Origin: Actinopolymorpha rutila
GTDB taxonomy: Bacteria > Actinomycetota > Actinomycetes > Propionibacteriales > Actinopolymorphaceae
Assembly (NCBI RefSeq): GCF_013407855.1
Contig: NZ_JACBZH010000001.1
Location: forward strand, 3,038,001 to 3,102,000
DNA: 64,000 nt
Direction: 5' to 3'
Below are positions 33,512 to 42,805 of this stretch, one piece after another. Each line of letters begins with the position of its first letter. Position 1 is the stretch's first letter. Position numbers and translations under genes: made by a program. The notes beneath the pieces were generated by a model. It had not been told where the DNA came from. It was given only the letters and a program-made list of their open reading frames with translations, and made no database searches.

Positions 33512-34348
33512 ATGCGAACGCACTCAGAGGACCGCCCCGTGCTCACCGCGGACCTGCGTACGCCCGACGGCTGGCCGGTACCCCACGGCGTCGTCACGGT
33601 GACCGACCTGCGCGGCCAGCAGGTGGCCCGGGCCGAGGCCGACGACGAGGGCGCTGTCGTCACCAGGCCGCTGCCGGCCGGGACCTACACCGCCATCGTC
33701 ACCGCGGCCGGGCACACCCCGACCGCGCGGACCGTCGTCGTCGGCGGCAGCGGCGCCACACTCGGTGTGGTGACGCTGCCGCGGACGGGCGGCATGCCGC
33801 TGCCGGCGGAGGGTCCGTGGGTGATCGACCCGGACCACTCCAACGTCGAGGCGACCGCGCGGCACCTGGGCTTCTCCAGCGTCAAGGGGCGGTTCACCCA
33901 CTTCGGCGGCCGGATCCACATCGCCCGGCCGATCGAGGAGTCCCGGGTCCACGCCGTCATCACCGCCGACAGCATCGAGACCGGCAACAAGATGCGCGAC
34001 GACCACCTGCGTACGCCCGACTTCCTGGACGTCGCGCGCCATCCGACGATCGAGTTCCGCAGCGAGCGGCTGTCCGCGACCGGTGAGAACCGCTGGACGA
34101 TGGACGGCACGCTCACCATCAACGCGATCAACCGGCCGGTGAGCCTGGACCTGCGCTACCTCGGCGCGGGTCCGGACACCTTCGGTGGCGTGCGGGCCGG
34201 CTTCTGGGCCACCACCGAGCTGAAGCGGGACGACTTCGCGATCAGCTACAACCAGTTGGTACGAGCCGGCGTCGCGGCGGTCGGCGCGACGATCCGGGTG
34301 GAGCTGAACATCCAGGCCGTGCAGGGCGAGGAGCTCCCGTCGTTCTGA
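33512..34348 (+). CDS. YceI family protein with an N-terminal carboxypeptidase-regulatory-like domain
   Basis: A 278-residue protein. Residues 10-90 form a beta domain (TPDGWPVPHGVVTVTD, LPAGTYTAIVTAAGH) like those in the tail of the upstream transporter. Residues 100-275 are a YceI lipocalin-like barrel: WVIDPDHSNVEATARHLGFSSVKGRF, TADSIETGNKMRDDHLRTPDFLDV, HPTIEFRSERL and LTINAINRPVSLDL. YceI barrels bind polyisoprenoids or other long lipophilic molecules. No signal peptide is seen, unlike secreted E. coli YceI, so this one is probably cytoplasmic. The ATG at 33512 has GAGGAG upstream, only 8 bp after the transporter stop. Confidence 0.86.
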   Translation: MRTHSEDRPVLTADLRTPDGWPVPHGVVTVTDLRGQQVARAEADDEGAVVTRPLPAGTYTAIVTAAGHTPTARTVVVGGSGATLGVVTLPRTGGMPLPAEGPWVIDPDHSNVEATARHLGFSSVKGRFTHFGGRIHIARPIEESRVHAVITADSIETGNKMRDDHLRTPDFLDVARHPTIEFRSERLSATGENRWTMDGTLTINAINRPVSLDLRYLGAGPDTFGGVRAGFWATTELKRDDFAISYNQLVRAGVAAVGATIRVELNIQAVQGEELPSF

Positions 34349-34372
34349 CCGGCTCGGGACGGCTGGTCAGAA

Positions 34373-34388
34373 CGTCCGCAACCGGACG
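34373..34388 (+). terminator. Hairpin after the yceI gene
   Basis: CGTCCG (34373-34378) pairs with CGGACG (34383-34388) across CAAC, 24 bp after the stop. It probably ends the marR-MFS-yceI transcript. The remaining 150 bp up to the GH172 gene shows no gene. Confidence 0.5.
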
Positions 34389-34540
34389 CGTGGGCCGTCC
34401 GACGCACCCCTCACGACCTGCCGCGGCCCGCGGTCTTCCCGATAGCGTCGTCGCGTCGGTCCGGACTCGCTCCTGACGGGCTCGCTCTCAGGGGCGAGGA
34501 CGGAACGACTCGACGACGAACATCTGCGGAAGGGCGTGGC

Positions 34541-35632
34541 GTGAGCGGTAATTCGGGTCTCGTGAGTGGCCTCGGCGATCTGGCGCACCTGTCCGGTGCG
34601 GTCACCCGGTCGATCAGCGCGGAGAACCCCACCGGTGAGAAGGGGCGCGGCGGCGCGGCGACCGAAGGTACGGGTGCCAGGGCGGCCCGCGACCTCGGCC
34701 TGGGCTGGAAGGTCTCGCCCTCGATCCGCATCGGAGCGGGGGAGACGGCGAGCCTCGCCGAGATCGACGGCCCCGGTGCGATCCAGCACATCTGGCTGAC
34801 CACGCACGTGTCGAACTGGCGCCGGCTGCTGCTGCGCTTCTACTGGGACGACGACACGCGCCCCGCGGTCGAGGTGCCGGTGGGTGACTTCTTCGGCCAG
34901 GGGTGGGGGAAGTTCGCCCAGCTGAGTTCGATGCCGGTGGCGGTCAACCCCAACGGCGGCTTCAACTCGTACTGGACGATGCCGTTCCTGCAGAACGCGC
35001 GGGTCACCCTGGAGAACCTCGCCGACGAGGACGTCATCGTCTACTACCAGGTGGACTACACGCTCACCGAACTCGGCGCGCAGGGCGACCAGGTGGCGTA
35101 CTTCCACTCGCAGTGGCGGCGGAGCAACCCGCTGCCCAGCAAGGACGTGCACACCATCCTGGACGGCGTGACCGGCGCGGGCCACTACGTCGGCACCTAC
35201 CTCGCCTGGGGCGTCAACAGCGTCGGCTGGTGGGGCGAGGGCGAGCTGAAGTTCTTCCTGGACGGGGACGAGGAGTTCCCGACGATCTGCGGCACCGGGA
35301 CCGAGGACTACTTCGGCGGGGCGTGGAACTTCGACGTGCCCGGGCAGGGTTACACGGCGTTCTCGACTCCGTTCCTCGGGCTGCACCAGATCATCGCGCC
35401 GGACGGGCTGTACCAGAGCCAGCAGCGGTTCGGGATGTACCGCTGGCACGTCCTCGACCCCATCCGCTTCGCCTCCGACCTGAAGGTGACGGTGCAGGCG
35501 CTGGGCTGGCGTTCGGGCGGGCGGTACCTCCCGCTGCAGGACGACATCGCCTCGACGGCGTTCTGGTACTCCGGGGAGACCTCCCACGCGGGTCCGGCGA
35601 CCCCCGACCTGGACACCCTCGAAATCCTCTGA
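34541..35632 (+). CDS. GH172 (DUF2961) family glycoside hydrolase
   Basis: A 363-residue protein of the DUF2961 family, now GH172, which includes difructose dianhydride I synthase/hydrolase and D-arabinofuranosidases. The conserved block WWGEGELKFFLDGDEEFPT followed by GTGTEDYFGGAW is present; the catalytic carboxylates are expected to be Glu255 in TEDYF and Glu233 or Glu235 in GEGE. The length suits a one- or two-jelly-roll subunit that forms oligomers. No signal peptide, so intracellular. The GTG at 34541 has GGAAGG upstream. The gene is monocistronic and ends against a long inverted repeat shared with the GntR gene. Confidence 0.82.
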   Translation: MSGNSGLVSGLGDLAHLSGAVTRSISAENPTGEKGRGGAATEGTGARAARDLGLGWKVSPSIRIGAGETASLAEIDGPGAIQHIWLTTHVSNWRRLLLRFYWDDDTRPAVEVPVGDFFGQGWGKFAQLSSMPVAVNPNGGFNSYWTMPFLQNARVTLENLADEDVIVYYQVDYTLTELGAQGDQVAYFHSQWRRSNPLPSKDVHTILDGVTGAGHYVGTYLAWGVNSVGWWGEGELKFFLDGDEEFPTICGTGTEDYFGGAWNFDVPGQGYTAFSTPFLGLHQIIAPDGLYQSQQRFGMYRWHVLDPIRFASDLKVTVQALGWRSGGRYLPLQDDIASTAFWYSGETSHAGPATPDLDTLEIL

Positions 35633-35652
35633 CGCTCAGAGCGCTTCTGAAC

Positions 35653-35703
35653 GAGGTGGGAAGACTTGTCGGGCCTTATGACACCCGTAGGTCTTCCCAC
35701 CTC
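35653..35703. terminator. Bidirectional terminator, 13-bp perfect inverted repeat
   Basis: Arms gaggtgggaagac (35653-35665) and gtcttcccacctc (35691-35703) are perfectly complementary around a 25-base loop that can form a smaller internal stem. It lies between the convergent GH172 and GntR genes, 20 bp from each end, and fits a shared terminator. Confidence 0.75.
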
Positions 35704-35722
35704 GCCACTCGGCAGGGCGCGG

Positions 35723-36622
35723 TCAGGCGCGGCGGCGGGTCCGGGCGTCGTCCTCCGCGGCCCGGGCGCGGGCGGCGGAGGACGCGGCCGCCAGTGCGGC
35801 GGTGAAGTCCTCGGTCTCCTGCAGATGCTCGTCCATCAGCACCCCGGCCGACCGCCGAGCCTTCCGGCGTACGGCACTCATGATCTTGGCGTGGTAGTCG
35901 ATCGCACGCTCGGCGAGCTCGGCGTTCTCCTCGACGGTGCGCCGGCGGACCGAGCGCAGCGCGCCATCGACGGAGTGGAACAACGTCAGCGCGAACGCGT
36001 TGCCGGCCGCCCGCAGCAGCGCGTCGTGGAAGTCGACGTCGGCGGAGCTGAACGTGTCCAGGTCCTGCGCCGCCCAGGCCTCGCGCATGGTGGCCACGGC
36101 GGCCTCCATCCGGTCCAGATCCTCGTCGGCACGCCGGACCGCGGCGAGCTCGGCGATCCCGCGTTCGACGATGCGGCGTAGCTCGGTGAGCTCGTGCGCC
36201 AGCTCGTACCCCGACTCCAGCAGCGCCCGCGCGTTGAGCACCGTGCTGTCGAACGGCGCCCAGGTGTCGGGCTGGTTCACGAACGTCCCGCGCCCCTGCT
36301 GGACCCGCAGCACGCCTCGCTGGCGGAGGTCCTTGATGGCCTCGCGCAGCGTCAGCCGGCTGACGCCGGCGCGTTCGGCGAGAACGGGTTCGGGTGGGAG
36401 CCGGCTGTCGGGCGGGTAGACGCCCTCGACGATCTCGTCCAGCAGGCGTTCGGCCAGCTGGTCGGCGAGCCCCGAGCGGCTGACACCGGTGAGCGCGCCC
36501 CCAGCGCCAGTGACCCCAGAGCCGATAACGCCTCCCGCGGCCCCGTCGCCTCCGGGTCCGCGCCCGTCGCGGCCGGTCGTGACGCGGGCCGGCTTCCTCG
36601 GTCGTGGTTTCCGGTCGGTCAT
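35723..36622 (-). CDS. GntR family regulator, FadR (FCD) subgroup
   Basis: A 299-residue regulator. A long disordered Gly/Arg/Pro-rich N-terminal segment of about 48 residues precedes the winged helix (LADQLAERLLDEIVEGVYPPDSRLP, AERAGVSRLTLREAIKDLRQRGVL), followed by an all-helical FCD ligand domain (ELTELRRIVERGIAEL, DVDFHDALLRAAGN). FCD domains usually sense small carboxylates through a metal site. It is divergent from the UxaA-LarA pair, whose sugar acid is the probable ligand. The ATG at 36622 (MTDRKPRPRK) has GGGAGG upstream; a start 14 codons earlier is possible. Confidence 0.87.
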   Translation of the reverse strand: MTDRKPRPRKPARVTTGRDGRGPGGDGAAGGVIGSGVTGAGGALTGVSRSGLADQLAERLLDEIVEGVYPPDSRLPPEPVLAERAGVSRLTLREAIKDLRQRGVLRVQQGRGTFVNQPDTWAPFDSTVLNARALLESGYELAHELTELRRIVERGIAELAAVRRADEDLDRMEAAVATMREAWAAQDLDTFSSADVDFHDALLRAAGNAFALTLFHSVDGALRSVRRRTVEENAELAERAIDYHAKIMSAVRRKARRSAGVLMDEHLQETEDFTAALAAASSAARARAAEDDARTRRRA

Positions 36623-36811
36623 GTCCGCCGTGCCTCCCAGGGTGCCCGCCAAGGTGACCACCATCGGACAGGCTGGTGGGTCGACTGCGGCCCAACCCTA
36701 AGGCACCCGCCTGACGGCCCGCCCGAACACGCCCTACGGCGGTCCGCAGCCGCTTCGGAGCGGGTACGATTCCCGACATTGAAACATCAGATGACTTGGA
36801 AGGTGACACAA

Positions 36812-38386
36812 GTGACGCCAGCGACGCCAGGGACGCCAGCCACCGACCAGCCCGCGCTCGCTGAGGTCACGCTGCGGCTGCACGAGACCGACAACGTCGT
36901 GATCGCGATGGGCGACCTCGCCCCCGGCAGCTACGCGCTGCCCACCGGCGGGACGCTGCAGGTCGCCGACGCCGTGCCCCGCGGTCACAAGGTCGCCGTG
37001 GCGCCGGTCGCCCCTGGCGAGCCGGTCCGCAAGTACGGCCAGGTCATCGGTTTCGCCAGTGAGCCGATCACGCCCGGGCGGCACGTGCACACGCACAACA
37101 CGGTGTTCCAGATGTTCGAGCGGGAGTACGACTTCGGCGTCGACGCCCGGCCCACGAAGTACGTACCCGAGAACGCCCGGGCGACCTTCCAGGGAATCGT
37201 CCGCCCCGACGGCCGGGTGGCGACCCGCAACTACATCGGCATCCTCACCACGGTCAACTGCTCGGCCACCGCGGCCAAGCTGATCGCCGAGCGCTTCAAG
37301 TACGACGTCCTCGACGAGTTCCCGAACGTCGACGGCGTGGTGTCGCTCACCCACAGCACCGGCTGCGGCATGGCCGGCCCGGGCAGCGAGGGCTTCGAGG
37401 TGCTCCGGCGTACGCTCACCGGCTACGCCAACCACCCGAACTTCGCCGGATTCCTCGTCCTCGGCCTCGGCTGCGAGGTCAACCAGGTCTCCTCCCTGGT
37501 CGAGCACTGGAACATCCCCGAGCACAAGATCACGGTGCCGATGACGATCCAGGAGCTCGGCGGCACCCGCAAGACCGTGGCCGAGGGAATCGCCCGGATC
37601 AAGGAGATGCTTCCCGAGGTCGACGCCGTGACCCGGCAGACGGTGCCCGCCAGCGAGCTGATCCTGGCGATGGAGTGCGGTGGCTCCGACGGCTACTCCG
37701 GCATCACCGCCAACCCGGCGCTCGGTGCGGCCGCCGACCTGCTGGTGGCCCACGGCGGCACCGCGGTCTTCGGTGAGACGCCGGAGATCTACGGCGCCGA
37801 GCACCTGCTGGCCCGGCGGGCCGTCAGCCGCGAGGTGGGGGAGAAGCTGATCCGCCGGATCCACTGGTGGGAGGACTACACCGCCAAGCACTCCGGCTCG
37901 ATGGACAACAACCCCTCGCCGGGCAACAAGGCGGGCGGGCTCACCACGATCCTGGAGAAGTCCCTCGGCGCCGCGGCCAAGGGCGGCACGACCAACCTGG
38001 CCGACGTCGTGGAGTTCGCCGAGCAGATCACCGCGAAGGGCCTGGTCTTCATGGACACGCCGGGGTACGACCCGGTGAACGCGACCGGCATGGTCGCGGG
38101 CGGCTCTCAGGTGCTGTGCTTCACCACCGGGCGCGGTTCGGCGTTCGGATGCAAGCCCACGCCGTCGATGAAGCTCGCCACCAACTCCGACGTCTACCAG
38201 CGGATGACCGACGACATGGACGTCAACTGCGGGGTCGTCGCCGACGGAGAGGCGTCCGTGGCGGAGGTCGGCAGGCAGATCTTCGACCGGGTGCTGGCCA
38301 CCGCGTCGGGAGAGAAGACCAAGAGCGAGGAGCTCGGCTACGGCGACGAGGAGTTCGTGCCGTGGCAGCTCGGTGCGGTGATGTGA
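36812..38386 (+). CDS. UxaA family altronate/galactarate-type dehydratase
   Basis: A 524-residue sugar-acid dehydratase. The N-terminal SAF domain (LHETDNVVIAMGDL through HVHTHN) and the C-terminal UxaA domain (NYIGILTTVNCSAT, STGCGMAGPGSEG, MECGGSDGYSGITANPALG, NPSPGNKAGGLTT) are both complete, as in E. coli UxaA and GarD. These enzymes dehydrate an aldonate or aldarate to a 2-keto-3-deoxy acid using iron. The exact substrate (altronate, galactarate or another) cannot be read. The GTG at 36812 is preferred for GGAAGG eight bases upstream; an ATG at 36791 is possible without a ribosome binding site. A divergent GntR and a LarA-like gene 46 bp downstream flank it. Confidence 0.85.
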   Translation: MTPATPGTPATDQPALAEVTLRLHETDNVVIAMGDLAPGSYALPTGGTLQVADAVPRGHKVAVAPVAPGEPVRKYGQVIGFASEPITPGRHVHTHNTVFQMFEREYDFGVDARPTKYVPENARATFQGIVRPDGRVATRNYIGILTTVNCSATAAKLIAERFKYDVLDEFPNVDGVVSLTHSTGCGMAGPGSEGFEVLRRTLTGYANHPNFAGFLVLGLGCEVNQVSSLVEHWNIPEHKITVPMTIQELGGTRKTVAEGIARIKEMLPEVDAVTRQTVPASELILAMECGGSDGYSGITANPALGAAADLLVAHGGTAVFGETPEIYGAEHLLARRAVSREVGEKLIRRIHWWEDYTAKHSGSMDNNPSPGNKAGGLTTILEKSLGAAAKGGTTNLADVVEFAEQITAKGLVFMDTPGYDPVNATGMVAGGSQVLCFTTGRGSAFGCKPTPSMKLATNSDVYQRMTDDMDVNCGVVADGEASVAEVGRQIFDRVLATASGEKTKSEELGYGDEEFVPWQLGAVM

Positions 38387-38432
38387 GCTCGTACGCCATG
38401 CGACTCAGGTCGCGATCCAGGGAGGACACGCC

Positions 38433-39767
38433 GTGAGCGACGCCACCAGCCCGACCGGGCTCGGCCCCTTCGAACGCGTACGCGAGCTCAGTCCGCACAC
38501 ACCGCTGCCGCGGCTGATCCCGGTCCGCCAGCACTACGACGTGCCGGCCGAGCCGGACGTGGCCGCCGCGACGGCCCGGGAGCTGGAGGCGCTGCGGACG
38601 CGGATCCGGCCGGGGATGAGCGTCGCCGTCACCGCCGGCAGCCGGGGCATCCACGACCTGGCGACGGTGGTCCGGGCGGCGTGTGACTGGCTGCGCGCGG
38701 CCGGGGCCGAGCCGTTCGTCGTACCGGCGATGGGTTCCCACGGCGGGGCCACCGCGCAGGGCCAGGTCGCTGTCCTCGCGTCGTACGGCGTCACCGAGGA
38801 GACGATGGGCGTACCCATCCGGGCGACCATGGACACCGTCGAACTCGGCCGGGTGCCCGACGGCCCGATGGTCCACCTCGACGCCAACGCCGCCCAGGCC
38901 GACGGCATCCTGCTGGTCAACCGGATCAAGCCGCACACCGACTTCCACGGCGAGATCGAGTCCGGGCTGGGCAAGATCGCCGCCATCGGCCTGGGCAAGC
39001 AGCGCGGCGCGGAGGGCATCCACGTCTACGGCTCGACCGGCCTGGCCCGCTGGATTCCCGCGGTGGGCCGGCACATCGTCGAGACCGGCCGCGTCCTCGG
39101 CGGCATCGGCATCGTCGAGAACGCCCACGAGCGGACCGCCCGGATCGCCTTCGTCGAACCCGACGGCATCGCCGGCCCGGCCGAGACCGCACTGCTCGCC
39201 GAGGCCGGCCGGCTGCTCGGCCGGCTGCCGTTCGACGAGCTGGACGTGCTGGTCGTCGACGAGCTCGGCAAGGACAAGTCCGGCTCCGGCATGGACACCA
39301 ACGTCATCGGCCGGATGTGGATCGCAGGCGTCGACGAACCCGAGCGTCCCCGGGTCACCAACATCACCGTGCACGGGATCAGCAAGGCGTCGTACGGCAA
39401 CGCGGTGGGCGTGGGGCTCGCCGACTTCGTGCCGTTCCGGGTGCTGGAGGACATCGACCTGCACGCGCTCTACGTGAACGCGATGACGTCCGGCATCGGT
39501 GGCGTGCGCCGGGCGAAGCTTCCGATCGCGCTGCCCACCGACGACGCCACGGTGGCCGCGGCGATCCTGATGTGCGGGCGGCCCGACCCGGAGAACGTCC
39601 GGCTGGTCCGGGTGCACGACACCCTGGACACCGTGCACCTGCTCGTTGCGGAGAGCCTGCGCGCCGAGGTGGAGGCACAGTCGCAGCTGGAGATCGTCGG
39701 GGAGCCGGTGGCGTTCGACTGTACGCCGGACGGTGCGTTGCCGGCCTGGCCGCCGCTGGAGGCGTGA
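38433..39767 (+). CDS. LarA-like nickel-pincer racemase/epimerase homologue (DUF2088)
   Basis: A 444-residue protein of the LarA superfamily, whose members racemise or epimerise alpha-hydroxyacids with a nickel-pincer nucleotide. Conserved features include AVTAGSRGIHD, PAMGSHGGATAQGQ, NRIKPHTDFHGEIESGLGK and a later GKDKSGSGMDTNV; the Lys and His of KPHTDFH and SHGG are the expected cofactor and catalytic residues. Known LarA homologues include lactate and malate racemases and a gluconate 2-epimerase. Its position 46 bp after a UxaA-type dehydratase suggests it inverts C2 of a sugar acid to make the dehydratase substrate. The cofactor genes larB, larC and larE are not in the window. GTG at 38433, GGAGGA upstream. 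Confidence 0.82.
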   Translation: MSDATSPTGLGPFERVRELSPHTPLPRLIPVRQHYDVPAEPDVAAATARELEALRTRIRPGMSVAVTAGSRGIHDLATVVRAACDWLRAAGAEPFVVPAMGSHGGATAQGQVAVLASYGVTEETMGVPIRATMDTVELGRVPDGPMVHLDANAAQADGILLVNRIKPHTDFHGEIESGLGKIAAIGLGKQRGAEGIHVYGSTGLARWIPAVGRHIVETGRVLGGIGIVENAHERTARIAFVEPDGIAGPAETALLAEAGRLLGRLPFDELDVLVVDELGKDKSGSGMDTNVIGRMWIAGVDEPERPRVTNITVHGISKASYGNAVGVGLADFVPFRVLEDIDLHALYVNAMTSGIGGVRRAKLPIALPTDDATVAAAILMCGRPDPENVRLVRVHDTLDTVHLLVAESLRAEVEAQSQLEIVGEPVAFDCTPDGALPAWPPLEA

Positions 39768-39886
39768 CTCTCCGGACGTTCCCGAAATTCCGGTGTTGCT
39801 GAACCACCCGGTTCCTCGCCGCGTGTCGTGGGAGAACATCGCTCAGTACGACGCTCCTGCGACCCGCCTGACCGACGGAGGACACC

Positions 39887-40426
39887 GTGGACACACCCGA
39901 GCGCCGCGACGAGGCACAGATGACCCGCCGGCACGCCCTGGGCGGGGTGGCCGCAGCGGCCGCCGCGTTCCCCCTGCTCGCCGCGTGCGGCGGTGACTCA
40001 TCCGGCAATGGCGGCGCCGGCGACTCGTCCGCCCGGAAGGCCGACGACAAGACGCCGGGCAAGGCGGAGAAGACGCCGAAGTCCGGGGACGACACCAAGA
40101 AGTCCGGCGGCGACGACGCGGCCAAGGGCGGCGGCGGTGGCGACTCCCTCGCCTCGACCAGCCAGATCCCGGTGAAGGGCGGCAAGATCTTCGCCGCGCA
40201 GAAGGTCGTGGTGACCCAGCCCCAGAAGGGGACGTTCAAGGCGTTCTCCGCGAGCTGCACCCACCGGGGCTGCACGGTGGGCGACGTGACCGACGACACC
40301 ATCAAGTGCCACTGCCACGGCAGCGCCTTCAGCGCGCTCGACGGTTCGGTCAAGCAGGGTCCGGCGACCAGGCCACTGCCGCCGGTGAAGATCGAGGTCA
40401 AGGGCAGCTCGATCAAGCTGGCCTGA
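39887..40426 (+). CDS. Tat-exported Rieske [2Fe-2S] lipoprotein
   Basis: A 179-residue protein. A twin-arginine signal (MTRRHALGGVAAAAAAFPLLAAC) ends in a lipobox with Cys at about position 34, then a flexible Gly/Lys/Ser-rich linker of about 55 residues, then a Rieske domain with CTHRGC and CHCHGSAF. Both Cys-x-His and Cys-x2-His pairs and the two stabilising cysteines are present. It should be an electron-transfer or redox protein anchored outside the membrane. Canonical Rieske domains have CPCHG, so His for Pro in CHCHG is a small deviation. The GTG start at 39887 has GGAGGA upstream. It appears monocistronic. Confidence 0.88.
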   Translation: MDTPERRDEAQMTRRHALGGVAAAAAAFPLLAACGGDSSGNGGAGDSSARKADDKTPGKAEKTPKSGDDTKKSGGDDAAKGGGGGDSLASTSQIPVKGGKIFAAQKVVVTQPQKGTFKAFSASCTHRGCTVGDVTDDTIKCHCHGSAFSALDGSVKQGPATRPLPPVKIEVKGSSIKLA

Positions 40427-40435
40427 GCGGTCGGT

Positions 40436-40452
40436 TCGGGTCGTTTACCCGA
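40436..40452 (+). terminator. Hairpin after the Rieske gene
   Basis: TCGGGT (40436-40441) pairs with ACCCGA (40447-40452) across CGTTT, ten bases after the stop codon. It separates the Rieske gene from uvrC. Confidence 0.55.
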
Positions 40453-40519
40453 TCCGGTACGGCAGGCACCGGGGCGGCCCGGCGCCCGTATGGGGGTGCC
40501 GTCGCCTAGGCTCGGAAAA

Positions 40520-42805
40520 GTGGCAGATCCCGCGACCTATCGACCCACACCCGGCTCGGTTCCCGACCAGCCGGGCGTTTACCGATTCTCCGACCCTCGG
40601 GGCCGGGTGATCTATGTCGGCAAGGCCAAGAGCCTGCGCTCCCGCCTCGGGTCGTACTTCCAGGATCTGGCCGCACTCCATCCGCGCACCCAGGCGATGG
40701 TGCAGACCGCCGGCAAGGTCGAGTGGACGGTGGTCAACACCGAGGTCGAGGCGCTGCAGCTGGAGTACTCCTGGATCAAGGAGTTCGACCCGCGGTTCAA
40801 CGTCAAGTACCGCGACGACAAGAGCTACCCCTGGCTGGCGGTCACGCTGGACGAGGAGTTCCCGCGGCTGCAGGTGATGCGCGGCTCCAAGCGAAAGGGA
40901 GTCCGCTACTTCGGGCCGTACTCCCATGCCTGGGCGATCCGGGAGACACTCGACCTGCTGCTGCGGGTGTTCCCGGCGCGCACCTGTTCCAAGGGCGTGT
41001 TCAACCGCGCCGGCCAGATCGGGCGTCCCTGCCTGCTCGGCTACATCGGCAAGTGCTCCGCGCCCTGCGTCGGCCGGGTCACCCCGGAGGAACACCGGCA
41101 GATCGTCGAGGACTTCTGCGACTTCATGGCCGGGCACGCCGCGCCCTACATCCGCCGGGTCGAGCGCGACATGCGCCAGGCCTCCTCGGACCTGGAGTTC
41201 GAACGCGCCGCCAAGCTGCGCGACGACCTCAAGGCACTCGAGCGCGCGCTGGAGAAGAACACCGTGGTGCTGGCCGACGGCACCGACGCCGACGTGGTGG
41301 CGCTGGCCGAGGACCAGCTCGAGGCCGCCGTCCAGGTGTTCCACGTACGCGGCGGGCGGATCCGCGGCCAGCGCGGCTGGGTCGCCGACAAGACCGACGA
41401 CGCCGAGACCGGTGAGCTGGTGGAGCGGCTGCTCATGCAGCTCTACGGCGGGGAGGGCGGGGAGTCCGTACCCCGCGAGGTGCTGGTGCCGGCCCTGCCC
41501 GCCGAAGACACGGCGCTGGCCGACTGGCTGTCCGAACGCCGGGGTGCCCGGGTCGACCTGCGGGTTCCCCAGCGCGGTGACAAGAAGGCGCTGATGGAGA
41601 CCGTGGCCCGCAACGCCCACCAGGCGCTCGGGCTGCACAAGACCAAGCGGGCCAGCGACCTGACCACCCGCAGCCGGGCGCTGCAGGAGATCCAGGACGC
41701 GCTCGGGCTGCCCGAGGCGCCGCTGCGGATCGAGTGCTACGACGTGTCCAACCTGCAGGGCTCGGACGTGGTGGCGTCCATGGTGGTGTTCGAGGACGGC
41801 CTGCCCCGCAAGAGCGACTATCGCCGGTTCACGGTGCGGGCCCGCGGTCGCGGCGACGGCTCCAACGACGTCGCGTCCATCCACGAGGTCATCACCCGGC
41901 GGTTCCAGCGTTACCTCGACGAGCACGCCGAGACCGGTGACGTCGGCGCGGCCTCGCCCACCGACGCCGAGGGCACGCCCGCCGAGGCCGCCGGCGGAAA
42001 CGCCGCCGGCAGGTCGAACGGCACCGGTGGTGCCGCCGGCGCCGGCAGGTCGAACGGTTCCGGGACGGCGGCCGCCACGTCCGGCGTGCCCGCGGGTATC
42101 GACCCGGAGACCGGCCGGCAGCGCAGGTTCTCGTACGCGCCCGGGCTCCTGGTCGTCGACGGCGGCCCGCCGCAGGTGGCCGCGGCCGCCCGCGCGATGG
42201 ACGAGCTGGGGATCGACGACGTGCCCGTCTGCGGCCTGGCCAAGCGGCTCGAGGAGGTGTGGCTCCCCGGCCAGGAGGATCCGGTCATCCTGCCGCGTAC
42301 CAGCGAGGGCCTCTACCTCCTCCAGCGCGTCCGCGACGAGGCGCACCGGTTCGCGATCACGTTCCACCGCCAGCGCCGGTCGAAGTCGATGGTGGAGAGC
42401 CTGCTGGACGACGTTCCCGGGCTCGGCACGACCCGGCGCAAGGCGCTATTGCGGAAGTTCGGGTCACTCAAGCGGCTGCGCGCCGCGACGGCCGAGGAGG
42501 TGGCCGAGGTGCCCGGCATCGGCATGCGTACGGCCGAGTCGGTGGTGGCGGCCCTGCACCAGCCCGAGCGGGCAGGCGGCCGGCCGGCGGTCAACACCGC
42601 GACCGGTGAGATCCTCGACGACGCACCGGACCCGGTGCGGTCCCGGCCGGCCGAGCTGCCCGATCGACCCGAGCAGAACGATCAGGCGGAGCAGGACGAG
42701 CAGGACGAACGTACCGACCCGCCGTCGCCGGTCGCCGACGACGACGCGATGATGCGAGATCTCGCACCTACCAGGGGAGCAACCGATGACGACAGACCCT
42801 CCTGA
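40520..42805 (+). CDS. uvrC: Excinuclease ABC subunit C
   Basis: A 761-residue UvrC, the nuclease that makes both incisions in nucleotide excision repair with UvrAB. In order: GIY-YIG nuclease ([20 protein letters not shown], about 18-37), UVR motif ([18 protein letters not shown]), RNase-H-like nuclease ([32 protein letters not shown]) and C-terminal helix-hairpin-helix pair ([26 protein letters not shown]). Unusual are a Gly/Ala/Ser-rich insert of about 60 residues inside the second nuclease and a charged 75-residue tail. The GTG at 40520 sits eight bases after TAGGCT (40507-40512), so the mRNA is probably leaderless. It overlaps rapZ by 20 bp. Confidence 0.94.
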   Translation: MADPATYRPTPGSVPDQPGVYRFSDPRGRVIYVGKAKSLRSRLGSYFQDLAALHPRTQAMVQTAGKVEWTVVNTEVEALQLEYSWIKEFDPRFNVKYRDDKSYPWLAVTLDEEFPRLQVMRGSKRKGVRYFGPYSHAWAIRETLDLLLRVFPARTCSKGVFNRAGQIGRPCLLGYIGKCSAPCVGRVTPEEHRQIVEDFCDFMAGHAAPYIRRVERDMRQASSDLEFERAAKLRDDLKALERALEKNTVVLADGTDADVVALAEDQLEAAVQVFHVRGGRIRGQRGWVADKTDDAETGELVERLLMQLYGGEGGESVPREVLVPALPAEDTALADWLSERRGARVDLRVPQRGDKKALMETVARNAHQALGLHKTKRASDLTTRSRALQEIQDALGLPEAPLRIECYDVSNLQGSDVVASMVVFEDGLPRKSDYRRFTVRARGRGDGSNDVASIHEVITRRFQRYLDEHAETGDVGAASPTDAEGTPAEAAGGNAAGRSNGTGGAAGAGRSNGSGTAAATSGVPAGIDPETGRQRRFSYAPGLLVVDGGPPQVAAAARAMDELGIDDVPVCGLAKRLEEVWLPGQEDPVILPRTSEGLYLLQRVRDEAHRFAITFHRQRRSKSMVESLLDDVPGLGTTRRKALLRKFGSLKRLRAATAEEVAEVPGIGMRTAESVVAALHQPERAGGRPAVNTATGEILDDAPDPVRSRPAELPDRPEQNDQAEQDEQDERTDPPSPVADDDAMMRDLAPTRGATDDDRPS

